Under the pieces are notes generated by a model. It was not told where the DNA came from. It saw only the letters and a program-made list of their open reading frames with translations, and ran no database searches. 64,000 nucleotides of DNA from Medicago truncatula. Its lineage: Eukaryota; Streptophyta; Magnoliopsida; Fabales; Fabaceae. Shown here one piece after another: positions 10,950 through 20,943 of the stretch (the first letter of the stretch is position 1; every line of letters starts with the position of its first letter). Where the stretch lies: assembly GCF_003473485.1 (NCBI RefSeq), contig NC_053046.1, forward strand, positions 39,951,832 to 40,015,831, written 5' to 3'. The translations under genes and the position numbers were made by a program.

Positions 10950-11115
10950 GGAAACATATGTACTAGTTCAGGATTATGTATGTACTAGTTGGCAATAATT
11001 TGTACTTTATTAGGATAACATATGTACTAGTTGAGGATAACTTATGTAGTAGTTTAGGATAACATATGTATTGGTTGAGGATAGTTTATATACTGGTTGA
11101 GGAAATTTATGTTTA
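10950..11115 (+). repeat. Minisatellite, about 22 bp unit
   Basis: Imperfect tandem copies of GGATAACATATGTACTAGTTGA fill this stretch, with variants such as GGATAACTTATGTAGTAGTTTA. It lies between the FAR1-related gene and the start of the decayed dihydropyrimidinase copy. Confidence 0.8.
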
Positions 11116-11132
11116 TATAACATTTCTAGTGA

Positions 11133-13698
11133 AAACAAGGCAAAACAAGTCTTGCATGGATTATGGCTTCCATATCAGTTACTAAATGGGACGAAGTTGT
11201 TTCAAAGGAAATGGAAATCGTGGTCACGGAGAAAGGCCGGTGTTTATTTTCTTTTGGTGCTATATGATTACATGGTAACAAGTGTTGGTTATGACTCATA
11301 GTTTATTGATAAGTGGGCAAGTGGTAATCTTGTAAACTGGACTGTAGTATTTAAACACAAGTTGTACTATGCAAACCCTAAGCTTGAGTAATAGAAAGGT
11401 ATTGAAGCCACTTTGCAGTCGGAGATGTAGACACAGTTGAACAAACTTTGTGGTTTTTGTATTTGTGTACTTTTGAAACAGGGTTGTTGTTCTGACAATA
11501 AGTACAAATCCTTTAAATGAGTTTCGAGGAATTGATTTCAGGTAGTTCGTCTATGTTTTTTAGTCAATGTGTATCAACTCTTTCAAGTTTTTCATGACAT
11601 ACAAAGGATTTGTTATGGTCAATGATTAGCTTCTTCTACAAGGATTTACGAAATGCAAGTCTCTTGGTGCCTTAGCCATGGTCCATGCAGAAAATGGAGA
11701 TGATGTGTATGCAGCGCAACAGAAAATGATAGAACTTAGACTAACTGGTCTTAAAGGACATCCTCTTTCAAGGTGTGCAGTGGTAAGTTCTTTTTTTTTT
11801 TTTTTTTTGATCTTGATGAACAACATTTGGTTGTTATGTGATTGTAGAATGGTTATTATTTATTTTTTATATTCATTTGATTACTGAAGTCTAAACACAT
11901 GTATATCTATGTAGTTAGAAGGAGAGGCAACTTCCCGTGCGATTCGCTTATACGTGGTTTATGTAATGAGCATTGATGTAATGGAAGAAATCGTGAAGGT
12001 TCGAAAATCAGATTTTTCGTCTTAATCCTGTGTTGTTAATTTTTTTTTTTATCATGTGTTCCACATTAATAATGCATTCATCTAGAGAAAGTAAACAATT
12101 TCAACTTATAAAGATAAGAAATCCTTTTGTAGGAAAACAAATGCTTTTGCAAAACAACATTTTTTACGGGGAAAAAAGAAGATTCCACTCGTATCATAAG
12201 TGCAGAAACTTGGTGCAAAACAAATCACTGGTTGGTTCACATGTTTCTAGTGTGACATTTTAAGTTTTGTTGATAACATAGTTTTAGTGATATCCCTTTC
12301 TTGTTTTTAAACTTTTGAACAAAAGATTAGTTTATATGTTACATTGTGACGTTTGTGTTTTGTTCCCTAACCAAGTGATTGGGCTCAAATGATTAATGAA
12401 CTCAAGTTAAGGATGAATTGTTAAGGAGAGACCGAGTTCAAATCCTGGCTGGAACAATCCTTGGTTAACCTTTATTTACTTCTTGGTCGAACTCCAAACT
12501 ATCAGTGCCCCATACCCCAGGAACTAGAGGGACAAAAAAATTGCGTTTTGTTCTCTGATAACTTGATTTCAGCAAGGTTACCAGTTTGTTTCCTAACTGT
12601 GGGATAAAGGGTAATTGGAGAGCCTATTGCTGTAGGCTCAGGGTTATCCCTTGAAGACTCTTGGCTTTGACATCCTGATTTTGAGACTGCTGCAAAAGCA
12701 AGTTCACCACATCTTTCCTTTTCTTTTTTAGTTGTTAATTATTTCTTGTCTTAAGTTTCATGAAAGTATGTTGTGTCGATTCTCATGTTTCAATTATGGC
12801 ATGAGTCCTCCTATTTAGGAGTCAAGGACGTGATAAGGCCCTTCAGGCTTCCCTTGCAACAGGGTTTTGCAGGTTTCACATCTAATTGAAAATTTCTTGG
12901 TGTAAATATCACATGTATTATACATTTATCGAAACGAACATAATGTTTTTCTAAAGTTTCATCTGTTATTGAATTTGCTTCATATATTTCATCAATGGAC
13001 CATTGCCGTGGATTGTACAATATGATATGTATACTTATCCATGGTAGTATGATAATAAATTTCTACCTTGCCCTCCATTTTTTGTTTGTTGGTTGAAATA
13101 TGAGAGGATAGCCTTTTAATTAGATTTTATGGTCATATATACCTCAGGAATCTGCCCAAATAACAGTCACTGACTACGTCCGATCGGCAAGCACTGAATA
13201 ATATGATCTCTGAAAATATTGGTATTCATTTCGTTCCGACCTCAATTCCACTGAATTGTTTTTTCTGAGGTATTGTCCATTTCGGGTCTTATGTTAATAG
13301 GTCTCCACAATTGTGACCTTAAGGTGCCTTAGTGGGTTGAGAAGAGTGAGTATTTATAAACTACTTTTAGTCTCGACCAACAGAGACGCCTTTTAACGAC
13401 AAAATTATTAGGACTCGCATATGAGACAAAATTATTAGGACTCGCATATGATTCAAAGCGCAAAATACCTCAAAGGTGGTGATGCGGTGGACTTAAAGTT
13501 TGAACAATTTATTACCTTTATGGGCAATAAGGAGATTTCAGACCATTTTATTATTCGTATCATTAATTTGATGATTCTTTATGGTAAAATTGCCAAAAAT
13601 ATTAATGATGTTTTTACTTATTCACTCATTTTAGTGGTAGAAACTTCAATATATATCCAAGGGAGTTCAGGGTCTGATGCAGATATTATCATCCCGGA
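11133..13698 (+). pseudogene. Decayed dihydropyrimidinase copy
   Basis: Remnants of PYD2 exons in the correct order: exon 4 end (11133-11235), exon 5 (11571-11782), exon 6 (about 11914-12010), exon 7 (about 12608-12697), exon 8 (about 12796-12872), exon 11 (13149-13202), exon 12 start (about 13636-13698). Exons 1-3, 9 and 10 are missing. Exon 5 has an in-frame TAG at 11627 where the intact copies have GAG. Exon 6 has lost about 24 bases. Exon 7 has TGG changed to TGA. The exon 4 donor is GC followed by CGG, and the exon 5 acceptor AG is gone. Intron wording matches copy A. It cannot make a functional enzyme. Confidence 0.92.
12368..12545 (+). repeat. SINE-like insert in the PYD2 pseudogene
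   Basis: GGGCTCAAATGATTAATGAAC is followed about 40 bases later by GAGTTCAAATCCTGG, a near-perfect Pol III B-box, and the block ends in an A-run near 12535. It sits between pseudogene exons 6 and 7. Confidence 0.5.
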
Positions 13699-14236
13699 AA
13701 CTCATGATATCATTAAAATTTTTAACCATATAACATAAAAGAACATAAATTATTTGCTTTTTTGGTGGCCTAAATTAATTAATTTATTATACCTCACGGT
13801 CAAACTCCAAATCACCGGAGCCTTTCTCATAAAAATAGGGTTAACACAAAAAAGTAAACGATGGTCCGCTGACATAAAAAAAAAAAATCTATACATAAGA
13901 AAGTATCAGCTTTTATTCAAAACTGATTTATTAATGATATAAAGTAAATGATTTTTTTAGTAAAAAAAAAAGTAAATGACTTCTTTTTATAAATTAAAAA
14001 TAAATCGAACTATTAAATGGTATATTCCGTGAAAACAAAACAAACTATTACAATTTACATACTTCCAATATCAAATCTTTTTCATATAACAAACAAAGAT
14101 CTTGTCAAAAAATATAAGAACCAAAGAACAAATCTCAGCCGTGCAATTACACTGATAATAATTACAAGTTACCTTCCAGAAAAATCTAAACCGTCTAAAA
14201 TATCCCAATCTCAAACAAATATACAATCGCCTACAC

Positions 14237-14243
14237 TATATAA
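14237..14243 (+). promoter_or_regulatory. TATA box of Agenet gene 1
   Basis: CACTATATAATAAC lies 94 bases before the ATG and is kept in the duplicate at 20403-20409. A CT-rich leader (CTCTCTCTATATC) follows. Confidence 0.6.
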
Positions 14244-14330
14244 TAACTTACGGTTTGTGTACTTCATACTAAAAAAAACGTTTCATAACTCTCTCTATAT
14301 CTTTTGGTAGATTCTTGATCTTGTGCAATC

Positions 14331-14771
14331 ATGCGTCCTCCAGAGAAGAGAGTAGATTATAAGGTAGGAGATAAAGTAGAAGTATGCAGCGAAGATGAAG
14401 GGTTTGTAGGTTCATACTTTGAAGCTACAATTGTTTCATGTCTTGAGAGCGGAAAATATGTGATCCGTTACAAGAATCTTCTTAAAGATGACGAGTCGGA
14501 ACTTCTTATGGAAACACTTTTTCCAAAAGATCTTCGTCCAATACCACCACATGTTCGTAATCCTTTGAAGTTTAAACTCAATCAAAAAGTTGATGTATTT
14601 GATAACGATGGTTGGTGGGTAGGTAAAATCGCTAGCGAGAAGATCTTGATGGAAAAGAGTTGCTACTATAGTGTGTATTTTGACTATTGCCATCAAACTA
14701 TTTACTACCCTTGTGATCAGATTAGGGTTCATCAAGAATTGGTTTGGGGAGACTGGATCTTCGAGGCATAA
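14331..14771 (+). CDS. Agenet (plant Tudor-like) domain protein 1
   Basis: A 146-residue intact single-exon protein made of two Agenet/Tudor-like modules. Module 1 (about residues 9-70) has YKVGDKVEVCSEDEGFVGSY and YVIRYKNL. Module 2 (about 77-140) has LNQKVDVFDNDGWWVGKI and YYSVYFDYCHQTIYYP. Agenet modules are Royal-family folds found in plant chromatin readers and in some RNA-related proteins; the ligand of this short protein is unknown. No signal peptide or membrane segment is seen. It differs from copy 2 at 11 residues, and the last 45 or so codons are identical, so both copies appear to be under constraint or very recent. Confidence 0.88.
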   Translation: MRPPEKRVDYKVGDKVEVCSEDEGFVGSYFEATIVSCLESGKYVIRYKNLLKDDESELLMETLFPKDLRPIPPHVRNPLKFKLNQKVDVFDNDGWWVGKIASEKILMEKSCYYSVYFDYCHQTIYYPCDQIRVHQELVWGDWIFEA

Positions 14772-15101
14772 CTCATATATCACACCACCACGATTGTTAT
14801 ATCAAGATTCTTGTTCTTGAAGACTACGATATATATGGTCTATAGATTAATTACATTGTATTTACAAATTGTAGACACTGTCACTATTGAATGTATTTTG
14901 AATTGGTTATTGGCAATGAATTACAGTTTTCAGTTTCTTTGGTTATTTTAATTTGTATATTTTTCAATTTATTTTGTGTGTGCATATGATTCTTGTTCTT
15001 TGATTTATTTTGATGTGGGTGGGTTATATAATAATACTTGATCGATCAATACCAGGGGATGGGTTCGGTTTCTTGATACCTTGCAAGAAAAATAAACTCT
15101 G

Positions 15102-15600
15102 ATTTTCTCATGAGAAATAGGACAATGGAACAAAAAAGTTGTGTTCTGTCCAAACAGTTTTACACAGTCTGCACATGAAAACGTTTTGTATTTCATGGGA
15201 AAAACTAGTTTTTTAGTGTATGACCCTTTCAACAATGTTGAAAAATGTGACCTCATTAATTTTCCAAGTGATACAATATACATCTTAAGAGGATATTCTT
15301 TTTCATGATCATGTTGGTGTGTGTTGTGGAAAAAGGATGTAAGGATTGTATTGTTGATATGAGGACTCAAGTGAGAACTTTTCATTCTTATCATGGTGAT
15401 GTGTTCTTACAGCGTCCTCATAGAACTTTTGTTAGCAACTTGAAGAGTAACAAGATTGATGGGATTGGTTACGGGATTCATGTGTTTCAATCATTGTCGA
15501 TGATTTCACTTGACCTTTCCTTTTGGCCACCTACAATCCCATCCAATATCCATAGCATAGCATAGGTTATGCAGAATTGGTTTGCACTTTGCTGAATTTT
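15102..15600. other. Intergenic; short unrecognised open frame
   Basis: An 86-codon frame at 15305-15565 (+) starts MIMLVCVVEKGCKDC and has more even codon use than its surroundings. I see no known domain, and it is absent from the second duplicated block. It may be a gene fragment; I do not call it a gene. Confidence 0.25.
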
Positions 15601-15621
15601 TGTATAGTATAACATTAGCAA

Positions 15622-15632
15622 GTCCCACATCG
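15622..15632 (+). promoter_or_regulatory. USE element of the U1 snRNA gene
   Basis: GTCCCACATCG is a perfect copy of the plant upstream sequence element (RTCCCACATCG) that drives snRNA genes. It lies 65 bases before the U1 start. Confidence 0.93.
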
Positions 15633-15664
15633 GGAAGATTGGGTGAAACCACGAGGGGAAGTTG

Positions 15665-15673
15665 TTATAAATT
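15665..15673 (+). promoter_or_regulatory. TATA box of the U1 snRNA gene
   Basis: TTATAAATT begins 32 bases after the end of the USE, about four helical turns centre to centre. In plants that spacing specifies Pol II transcription. The RNA starts 32 bases downstream. Confidence 0.88.
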
Positions 15674-15696
15674 GAAAGTGTATGACATTGGACAAC

Positions 15697-15856
15697 ATAC
15701 TTACCTGGATGGGGTCAATGGATGATCAAGAAGGTCCATGGCCTAGGTTGGTGACCTCCATTGCACTTAGGAGGGGTGCCTACTTAAGGTGTTCTCAAGT
15801 AGAACAGCCTACATCATAATTTGTTGCTGTGGGGGCCTGCGTTCGCGCGGCCCCCT
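15697..15856 (+). ncRNA. U1: U1 spliceosomal snRNA
   Basis: The RNA begins ATACTTACCTGG, the U1 5' end that pairs with 5' splice sites. Stem-loop I follows, with GATCAAGAAGG (U1-70K binding loop). ATTGCACTTAGG matches the U1A-type loop of stem II. The Sm-site region reads ATAATTTGTTG, and the last stem is GGGGGCCTGCG-TTCG-CGCGGCCCC. The length of about 160 matches plant U1. USE, TATA and 3' box are all present, so it looks like a working gene and not a retrocopy. The Sm site has TTG where plant U1 usually has TGG, so a minor variant is possible. It is absent from the second copy of the surrounding duplication. Confidence 0.93.
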
Positions 15857-15857
15857 T

Positions 15858-15871
15858 CAATTATAGTCCAA
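15858..15871 (+). terminator. Plant snRNA 3' box downstream of U1
   Basis: CAATTATAGTCCAA fits the plant 3'-end formation signal CA(N3-9)AGTNNAA exactly and begins about two bases after the terminal stem of U1. Confidence 0.85.
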
Positions 15872-15945
15872 ATTTTTGATGTCATTTTTTCTAAACGACC
15901 ATGTTATTAAGTTTTGGTCAATTTATGTTGTTTTTTTAATTTTTG

Positions 15946-16018
15946 TGATGGTTGGGGTTTGAACTTTGGACTTTGCATATATTATGCATTGTCCCTACCA
16001 ATCTTATTGGTTAGACAA
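15946..16018 (-). repeat. SINE-like repeat, minus strand
   Basis: On the minus strand, TCTAACCAATAAGATTGGTA resembles a tRNA-type A-box region and AAAGTTCAAACCCCAAC a B-box. A related block is at 19680-19765. Confidence 0.4.
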
Positions 16019-16067
16019 ATGTTTGAAGGAATTTTTACTTCACAAAACAAAATCTGTTCTTGTATTT

Positions 16068-16500
16068 CACCATGAATGATATTCCACCATCACCAAAGAA
16101 ACAATCCTTCAAAGAGAAACACAAAGGGAGATTAAGAGTGTTAGAGAAAATGTTGGACAAAGAATTACTTTGATTAAAGAGAGGGCAATGTCAAGGCATA
16201 GGAGACATGGAGGAAGACTTAGAAACATGTAATCAACAAAGGAGGATTAGAGAGGAAGAATAACTTTGGAAGAACAAGAAATTTAAAATTCCTAAATTTT
16301 AAGGAAAGGTTGATCTAGAGAAACATACTTATATTCAGAGCTAAAATTGGAACAAATATTTAGTTACCATGAATTTAGGGAGGAATGGAAAGTGAAGTTA
16401 GCAACTTTGAAGTTCACAAATCATGGTGGAATCAACAACAAAAAGAAAGAGTAAGGTGAAGAGCAAGACCTATTGATGCTTGAGAAAATTTACCGGTTGT
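16068..16500 (+). mobile_element. Ty3/gypsy gag fragment, copy 1
   Basis: It begins with ATGAATGATATTCCACCATC. Later frames read KIPKF, GKVDLE, WNKYL and WWNQQQKER, the order of a Ty3/gypsy retrotransposon gag (retrotrans_gag) region. Several stops and frameshifts break it. A shorter copy lies at 22219-22600. Confidence 0.65.
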
Positions 16501-16633
16501 GTTAAGAAATAGATATGTTACAGATCATTACCATATAAACTTGCATAATAAGCTCCAAAAACATACTCAAGGAGTATAAAATGTTGAAGAATATTACACA
16601 AATTTGGAAGTAGCAACTATATGAATTATCATG

Positions 16634-16800
16634 TATGAAGCACGAACAAAGATACAGACATGGAATACGACACTAACACTAACACATCGGCACCGATAAA
16701 ATTGTGAAAAAATGATATAATTCAATGTAATCACAAGTGTCAGTATCGTATTAATGTACCGAGACACGCTTTCATTCAAAAATGTCGGAGCAACATAAAT
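16634..16800. repeat. GACAC-rich dispersed repeat
   Basis: The block order is TATGAAGCACGAACA, CACTAACACATCGGCACCG, an A/T bridge, CAATGTAATCACAAGTGTC and GTACCGAGACACGC. This is the same family as at 8105 and 48470. Confidence 0.65.
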
Positions 16801-16848
16801 TATCATCCAGGAAAGGAAAGAGTGAACAATGTCTACTTTCACAAATTG

Positions 16849-17130
16849 CATGCCTCCTTTTAGTTATCTATGCAATTTATCTAAATTCCCTTCAAATCCT
16901 ATTAAAAAGAGCCAAATGCACAACTTAAAAAGTTTCTGGGGTATTGTTCTTTTACTAGTGTCAGTATAGTTTTTCCAATTAAACAAAGAAAAAACATGTA
17001 TTTGTGTACTAGGAGCTTCAATTGGTATAGAATAAATTTGTTGTGTTACTTTTTCCATGATGTAATGTAATTACTTAGATTTTTGTTGAAACTTTTGAAA
17101 GCAATAGGAGAAAAAGGGGAAATAACATGA
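16849..17130 (+). pseudogene. Displaced 3' end of a dihydropyrimidinase gene
   Basis: It matches the last part of PYD2-A exon 13 (TGCCTCCTTTTAGTTATCT, an internal deletion of about 30 bases, then ATTTATCTAAATTCCCTTCA and AAAAGAGCCAAATGC) and then its 3' UTR to about 17130 (AAACAAAGAAAAAACATGTA). It is non-coding, and there is no exon 12 nearby. Confidence 0.88.
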
Positions 17131-18040
17131 ATAACTGTATGATTTTGATATTTTTGCCCCATCAAGAAATAACTGGTGTCTCCTTAAGATAACATCTTAT
17201 TAAATAAAGGAAATAATAACAGATAAATAAGAGAATAATTTGGTTTAAATTTGAATGGTTGGAGCTACAATCATCCTTAAATGAAAAATCATATAGCTAT
17301 TTGAATGTCCGTTCAAGAATAGAGATGTTTTGTTTATAATTTTGACAATATTTTTTTAAAAAGCCAAAAGACAACGAAAAAAAAATCATAGATCATATAA
17401 AATTCAAAATTGTGAAGAGAATGATTATAATTTGTATACATCTATTTATAATTTTTTGGAAAGAAAATAAGAAGAAGAAGGAATTTATAGATATACGTTC
17501 CGTCTAGTTTGATAGATAAAAAAAAGTAATTTTAATTCATGTGCAGACTAACTTGTTAAGCTTGGGGCTAGTAGCCATGAGATATATCGCCCTATTGCAA
17601 TTCCTCAGGCCGGAATTAGCCTCCTTCTGCTAGCTGATGTTAGTGGGACTTTATTTTCTAGATAGTCTTTTCTTGTTTTTGGTTCTTTTCTCTCATTTGT
17701 ACCAAAAAAATTGAGTAATTGAAAAATGATATAATTGATAAATTTTACACTTAAATCATCAAAACAACAATTAAATAGAAACATAAAATTGATATTCAAA
17801 CGACACTTAAAAAAAAAAAAGACGTATAATGTTTCTTCTTATTTAAAAATGATATTGAACATTTTTTTATCTCCACCAAAATTTGTTTTAAATCCAATAC
17901 TGTATAAACATGTCGTACATGTAGTAAATCCATAATACGTTTGATACCATGATATGGTTTGAAAATCAAGGAGTGTATATGGTTCTCATCAAGCTCTTGT
18001 ATTTTAATGTTTATCTTTCAAGAGAAAGGGAATTTTGACA
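17131..18040. other. AT-rich intergenic DNA
   Basis: No gene, RNA or clear repeat structure is seen, only A/T runs. Confidence 0.4.
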
Positions 18041-18295
18041 AGGCTAAAATATGGTTTTAGTCCCTGCAAATATGCTTCGTTTTGGTTTTAGTCCCTGTAA
18101 AAAAAAAATTGTTTTTGGTCCCTGCAAAATTTTTTGTTTTTGAAAATAGTCTCTGACCTCATTTTTGTGATGATTTGCATACGTGACACATTATAACTGA
18201 ACCATTTTGTAGTTTTTGGTCCCTGCAAAATATTTTGTTTTTAAAAAAGATCCCTGCAAAATTTTTTGTTTTTGAAATTTTTTAGATGTGCCTTT
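18041..18295. repeat. TTTAGTCCCTGCAAA dispersed repeat
   Basis: It contains GGCTAAAATATGGTTTTAG, then TCCCTGCAAA recurring at about 18061, 18118, 18223 and 18252. The style resembles the fold-back element at 21.84-22.18 kb, suggesting related non-autonomous elements. Confidence 0.55.
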
Positions 18296-18449
18296 ATATA
18301 TAGTATATAGTTTATAGAATAGATAATAAAATGACTTTTTTTGTTTGTTAAGCCTCCGGTTCTTATAAGAAGAGAGCCCTAATAATCCGAATAAGTAAGT
18401 AAAATGTGATCAATAATTATAAAAAATGTATCTTTTTTTTGTCAAATAG

Positions 18450-19559
18450 TCTGGTATATCTCGAGACCTCTCTTTTAAAGAAGCCTATCTTCATAAATCT
18501 CTTGTTTCACAACATTTTCAATGGGCCAAGAAGGTTTGGTCAGCTGATATTCCACCTTCCAAATTTGTTCTTGTTTGGAGGCTCATGCACAACAAATTAC
18601 CTACGGATGAGAATATGATGGGAAGAGGGTGCAATATTGCTTCAATGTGCAACTCATGTAACACTGATCCTGAATCCACTTTTCATCTATTCTTCCAATG
18701 CTCCTTAGATATGAAGTTATGGTCTTGGCTTGCTTCTTTGTTGAATACCAATCTGCAACTTACTTCAGCTGATGATATATGGAAATTGTGTGATAAAAGA
18801 TGGACACCACAATGCAAAGTGGTGGTCAAGGCTGTCATCATCAACATTCTCTCCGCAATTTGGTTCATTAGAAATCAGGCCAGATTTAAAGACAAAAAAA
18901 ATCACTGGAAATCTGCAATCAACAACATCATTGTTGCAGTCTCTCTTACAGGTAATAGAACAAAACTCACTTCATTTGTCAACATGGATGAATTTGTTTT
19001 TCTGAAAGCTTTCAAGATCAACATCCACCCCCCAAGAGCCCCCTTGATCAAGGAAGTCATGTGGATTCCTCCTATTCCTCCTTGGATTAAGGTAAATACA
19101 GATGGTGCCTTGACAAAGAACCCTACCAAAGCTTCATGTGGAGGTGTTTTTAGAGATCACAACAATATTTTTATTGGTGCTTTTGTGCAAAACTTGAACA
19201 CCAACTCAGCCTTCAATGCAAAACTCTTGGGAGTTATCACTGCTATAAATATTGCTGGTGAGAATAATTGGAGAAATATTTGGCTTGAAACTGACCTGCA
19301 GCTGGCTGTTTTAGCTTTTAAAAATTTGAACATGGTGCCTTGGAGCTTAAGGAATAAATGGTTGAACTATTTCGAACATGTTAGAAGTATGAATTTTTTG
19401 ATAACCCACATATACATAGAGGGAAACTCTTGTGCAGACTGTATGGCTAATGTTGGACTAACATTGTCTTCATTTGTTTGGCTCCCCTCCCTCCCTGATT
19501 GTATTAAGCATGATTATGGTAGAAACCGACTAGGTATGCATAGTTTTAGGTTTACTTAA
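18450..19559 (+). mobile_element. LINE-type fragment: zinc-binding RT end plus RNase H
   Basis: An open frame begins at 18450 (SGISRDLSFKEAYLH); the first ATG is at 18585, giving 324 residues. The zf-RVT region has WRLMHNKLPTDENM and CNSCNTDPESTFHLFFQC. An RNase H domain follows, with IKVNTDGALTKNP, ASCGGVFRD and WLETDLQLAV. This is the C-terminal end of plant L1-like non-LTR elements; the reverse transcriptase proper is absent. The open frame is intact over 1.1 kb. It starts directly after a splice-acceptor-like tract (TTTTTTTTGTCAAATAG), so expression as a host exon cannot be excluded. It separates the two Agenet blocks. Confidence 0.85.
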
Positions 19560-19679
19560 TTTTGAAAGGGTCTTGACCTAGTTCCCCCTTTTGTTTCTTT
19601 GTAATTTGCTCTTTCTCTTTACATATATACGGTAATGTTCTTTGCATTACTTTTTGATTAAAAAAAAAAGAATTCACCT

Positions 19680-19765
19680 TTTAAGGTAATAAGGGGAATA
19701 TCTTAGGTTCGAAGCTCTGCATATTATAATGTATTGTCCTTACCAACTAAGTTATGCTCATGAGA
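19680..19765 (-). repeat. SINE-like repeat, minus strand
   Basis: On the minus strand, GAGCATAACTTAGTTGGTAAGG resembles an A-box region (read here as overlapping pieces) and GAGCTTCGAACCTAAG a B-box. It is related to 15946-16018. Confidence 0.45.
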
Positions 19766-20402
19766 ACGATATAAAAAATGTATTTATTAAAAAAAAATTA
19801 ACCATATAAAAGAACATTATATAATTGCTTTTTTGATGGCCTAAATTAATTAAATTATTATACCTCAACGGTCGAAATCCAAATTATTGATGCATTTCTC
19901 ATAAAAACAAGAGGGTTAACGCAAAAAAGAAAACGATGATCCATTAACATAAAAAAAAGCTATACGTAAAAAAGAATATAAGCTTTTATTCAAAACGGAA
20001 TTATTAATGATATAAAGTAAATGATTTTTGTTATAAATAAAAAAAATAAACCCCTAAAAAGGATAAAAATAAATCGAACTTATACATATTATAATCCGTG
20101 GAAAAAAAAAAACTATCACATACTTCCGCTAGAAAAAACTATCAAATACTTGGTCATTAGCGATTTAGTAAGAATCATAACAAATCTTTTTCATATTATT
20201 TTTTTTTGAAAGAAAAAATCTTTTTCATATTTTATTTTTTGAAGTACATATCTTTTTCATATAACAACCAAAGATTTTGTCAAAAAATATAACAACCAAA
20301 GAGAAAATCTCAACCGTCTAAAACAATGTACAAGTTACCTTCTAAAAAAATCTAAACAATCTAAAATATCTGAATCTAAAACAAATACCCCATCACCTAC
20401 AC

Positions 20403-20409
20403 TATATAA
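20403..20409 (+). promoter_or_regulatory. TATA box of Agenet gene 2
   Basis: ACTATATAATAACAC matches the TATA region of copy 1 and lies 94 bases before the ATG. Confidence 0.6.
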
Positions 20410-20502
20410 TAACACACGGTAGTGTGTTTACTTCACTTCATTCTCAAAAACGGTTCATATCTCTCTCTAACTCTTCCAATAGGTTCTTGATCTTGTGCAA
20501 CC

Positions 20503-20943
20503 ATGCGTCCACCGGTGAAGAGAGTTGATTACAAGGTAGGAGATAAAGTTGAAGTATGCAGCAAAGAAGAAGGGTTTGTAGGTTCGTACTTTGAAGCTAC
20601 AATTGTTTCATGTCTAGAGAGTGGAAAATATGTGATCCGTTACAAGAATCTTCTTAAAGATGACGAATCGGAACTTCTTATGGAAACACTTTTTCCAAAA
20701 GATCTTCGTCCATTACCGCCACGTGTTCATAATCCTTGGAGGTTTGAACTCAATCAGAAAGTTGATGTGTTTGATAACGATGGTTGGTGGGTAGGGGAAA
20801 TCGCTAGCGAGAAGATCTTAATGGAAAAGAGTTACTACTATAGTGTGTATTTTGACTATTGCCATCAAACTATTTACTACCCTTGTGATCAGATTAGGGT
20901 TCATCAAGAATTGGTTTGGGGAGACTGGATCTTTGAGGCATAA
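20503..20943 (+). CDS. Agenet (plant Tudor-like) domain protein 2
   Basis: A 146-residue intact duplicate of the protein at 14331. Both Agenet modules are present: YKVGDKVEVCSKEEGFVGSY in the first and LNQKVDVFDNDGWWVGEI in the second. Changes from copy 1 cluster at the N terminus (E5V, E21K, D22E) and in the linker between modules (RPLPPRVHNPWRFE against RPIPPHVRNPLKFK). The TATA box and CT-rich leader are conserved, so it is probably expressed. The function is unknown beyond the Royal-family fold. Confidence 0.88.
   Translation: MRPPVKRVDYKVGDKVEVCSKEEGFVGSYFEATIVSCLESGKYVIRYKNLLKDDESELLMETLFPKDLRPLPPRVHNPWRFELNQKVDVFDNDGWWVGEIASEKILMEKSYYYSVYFDYCHQTIYYPCDQIRVHQELVWGDWIFEA

Larger units (their letters stand above)
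13718..15101 (+). repeat. Duplicated block, copy 1 (carries Agenet gene 1)
   Basis: This block is collinear with 19795-21258. Shared landmarks are TTTTTGGTGGCCTAAATTAA near the left edge, the TATATAA promoter, the whole Agenet gene, its 3' UTR, and CGGTTTCTTGATA-CTTGCAAG near the right edge. The left edge abuts the broken exon 12 of the dihydropyrimidinase pseudogene. Confidence 0.85.

Noticed and set aside
14436-14783. A 115-codon minus-strand frame over Agenet gene 1
   Set aside because: It is antisense to the conserved Agenet frame and is not kept at the same length in the near-identical copy at 20503, so it is a shadow.
15305-15565. An 86-codon plus-strand frame as a gene
   Set aside because: No known domain, no counterpart in the second duplicated block, and an overlapping antisense frame of greater length; evidence is too weak.
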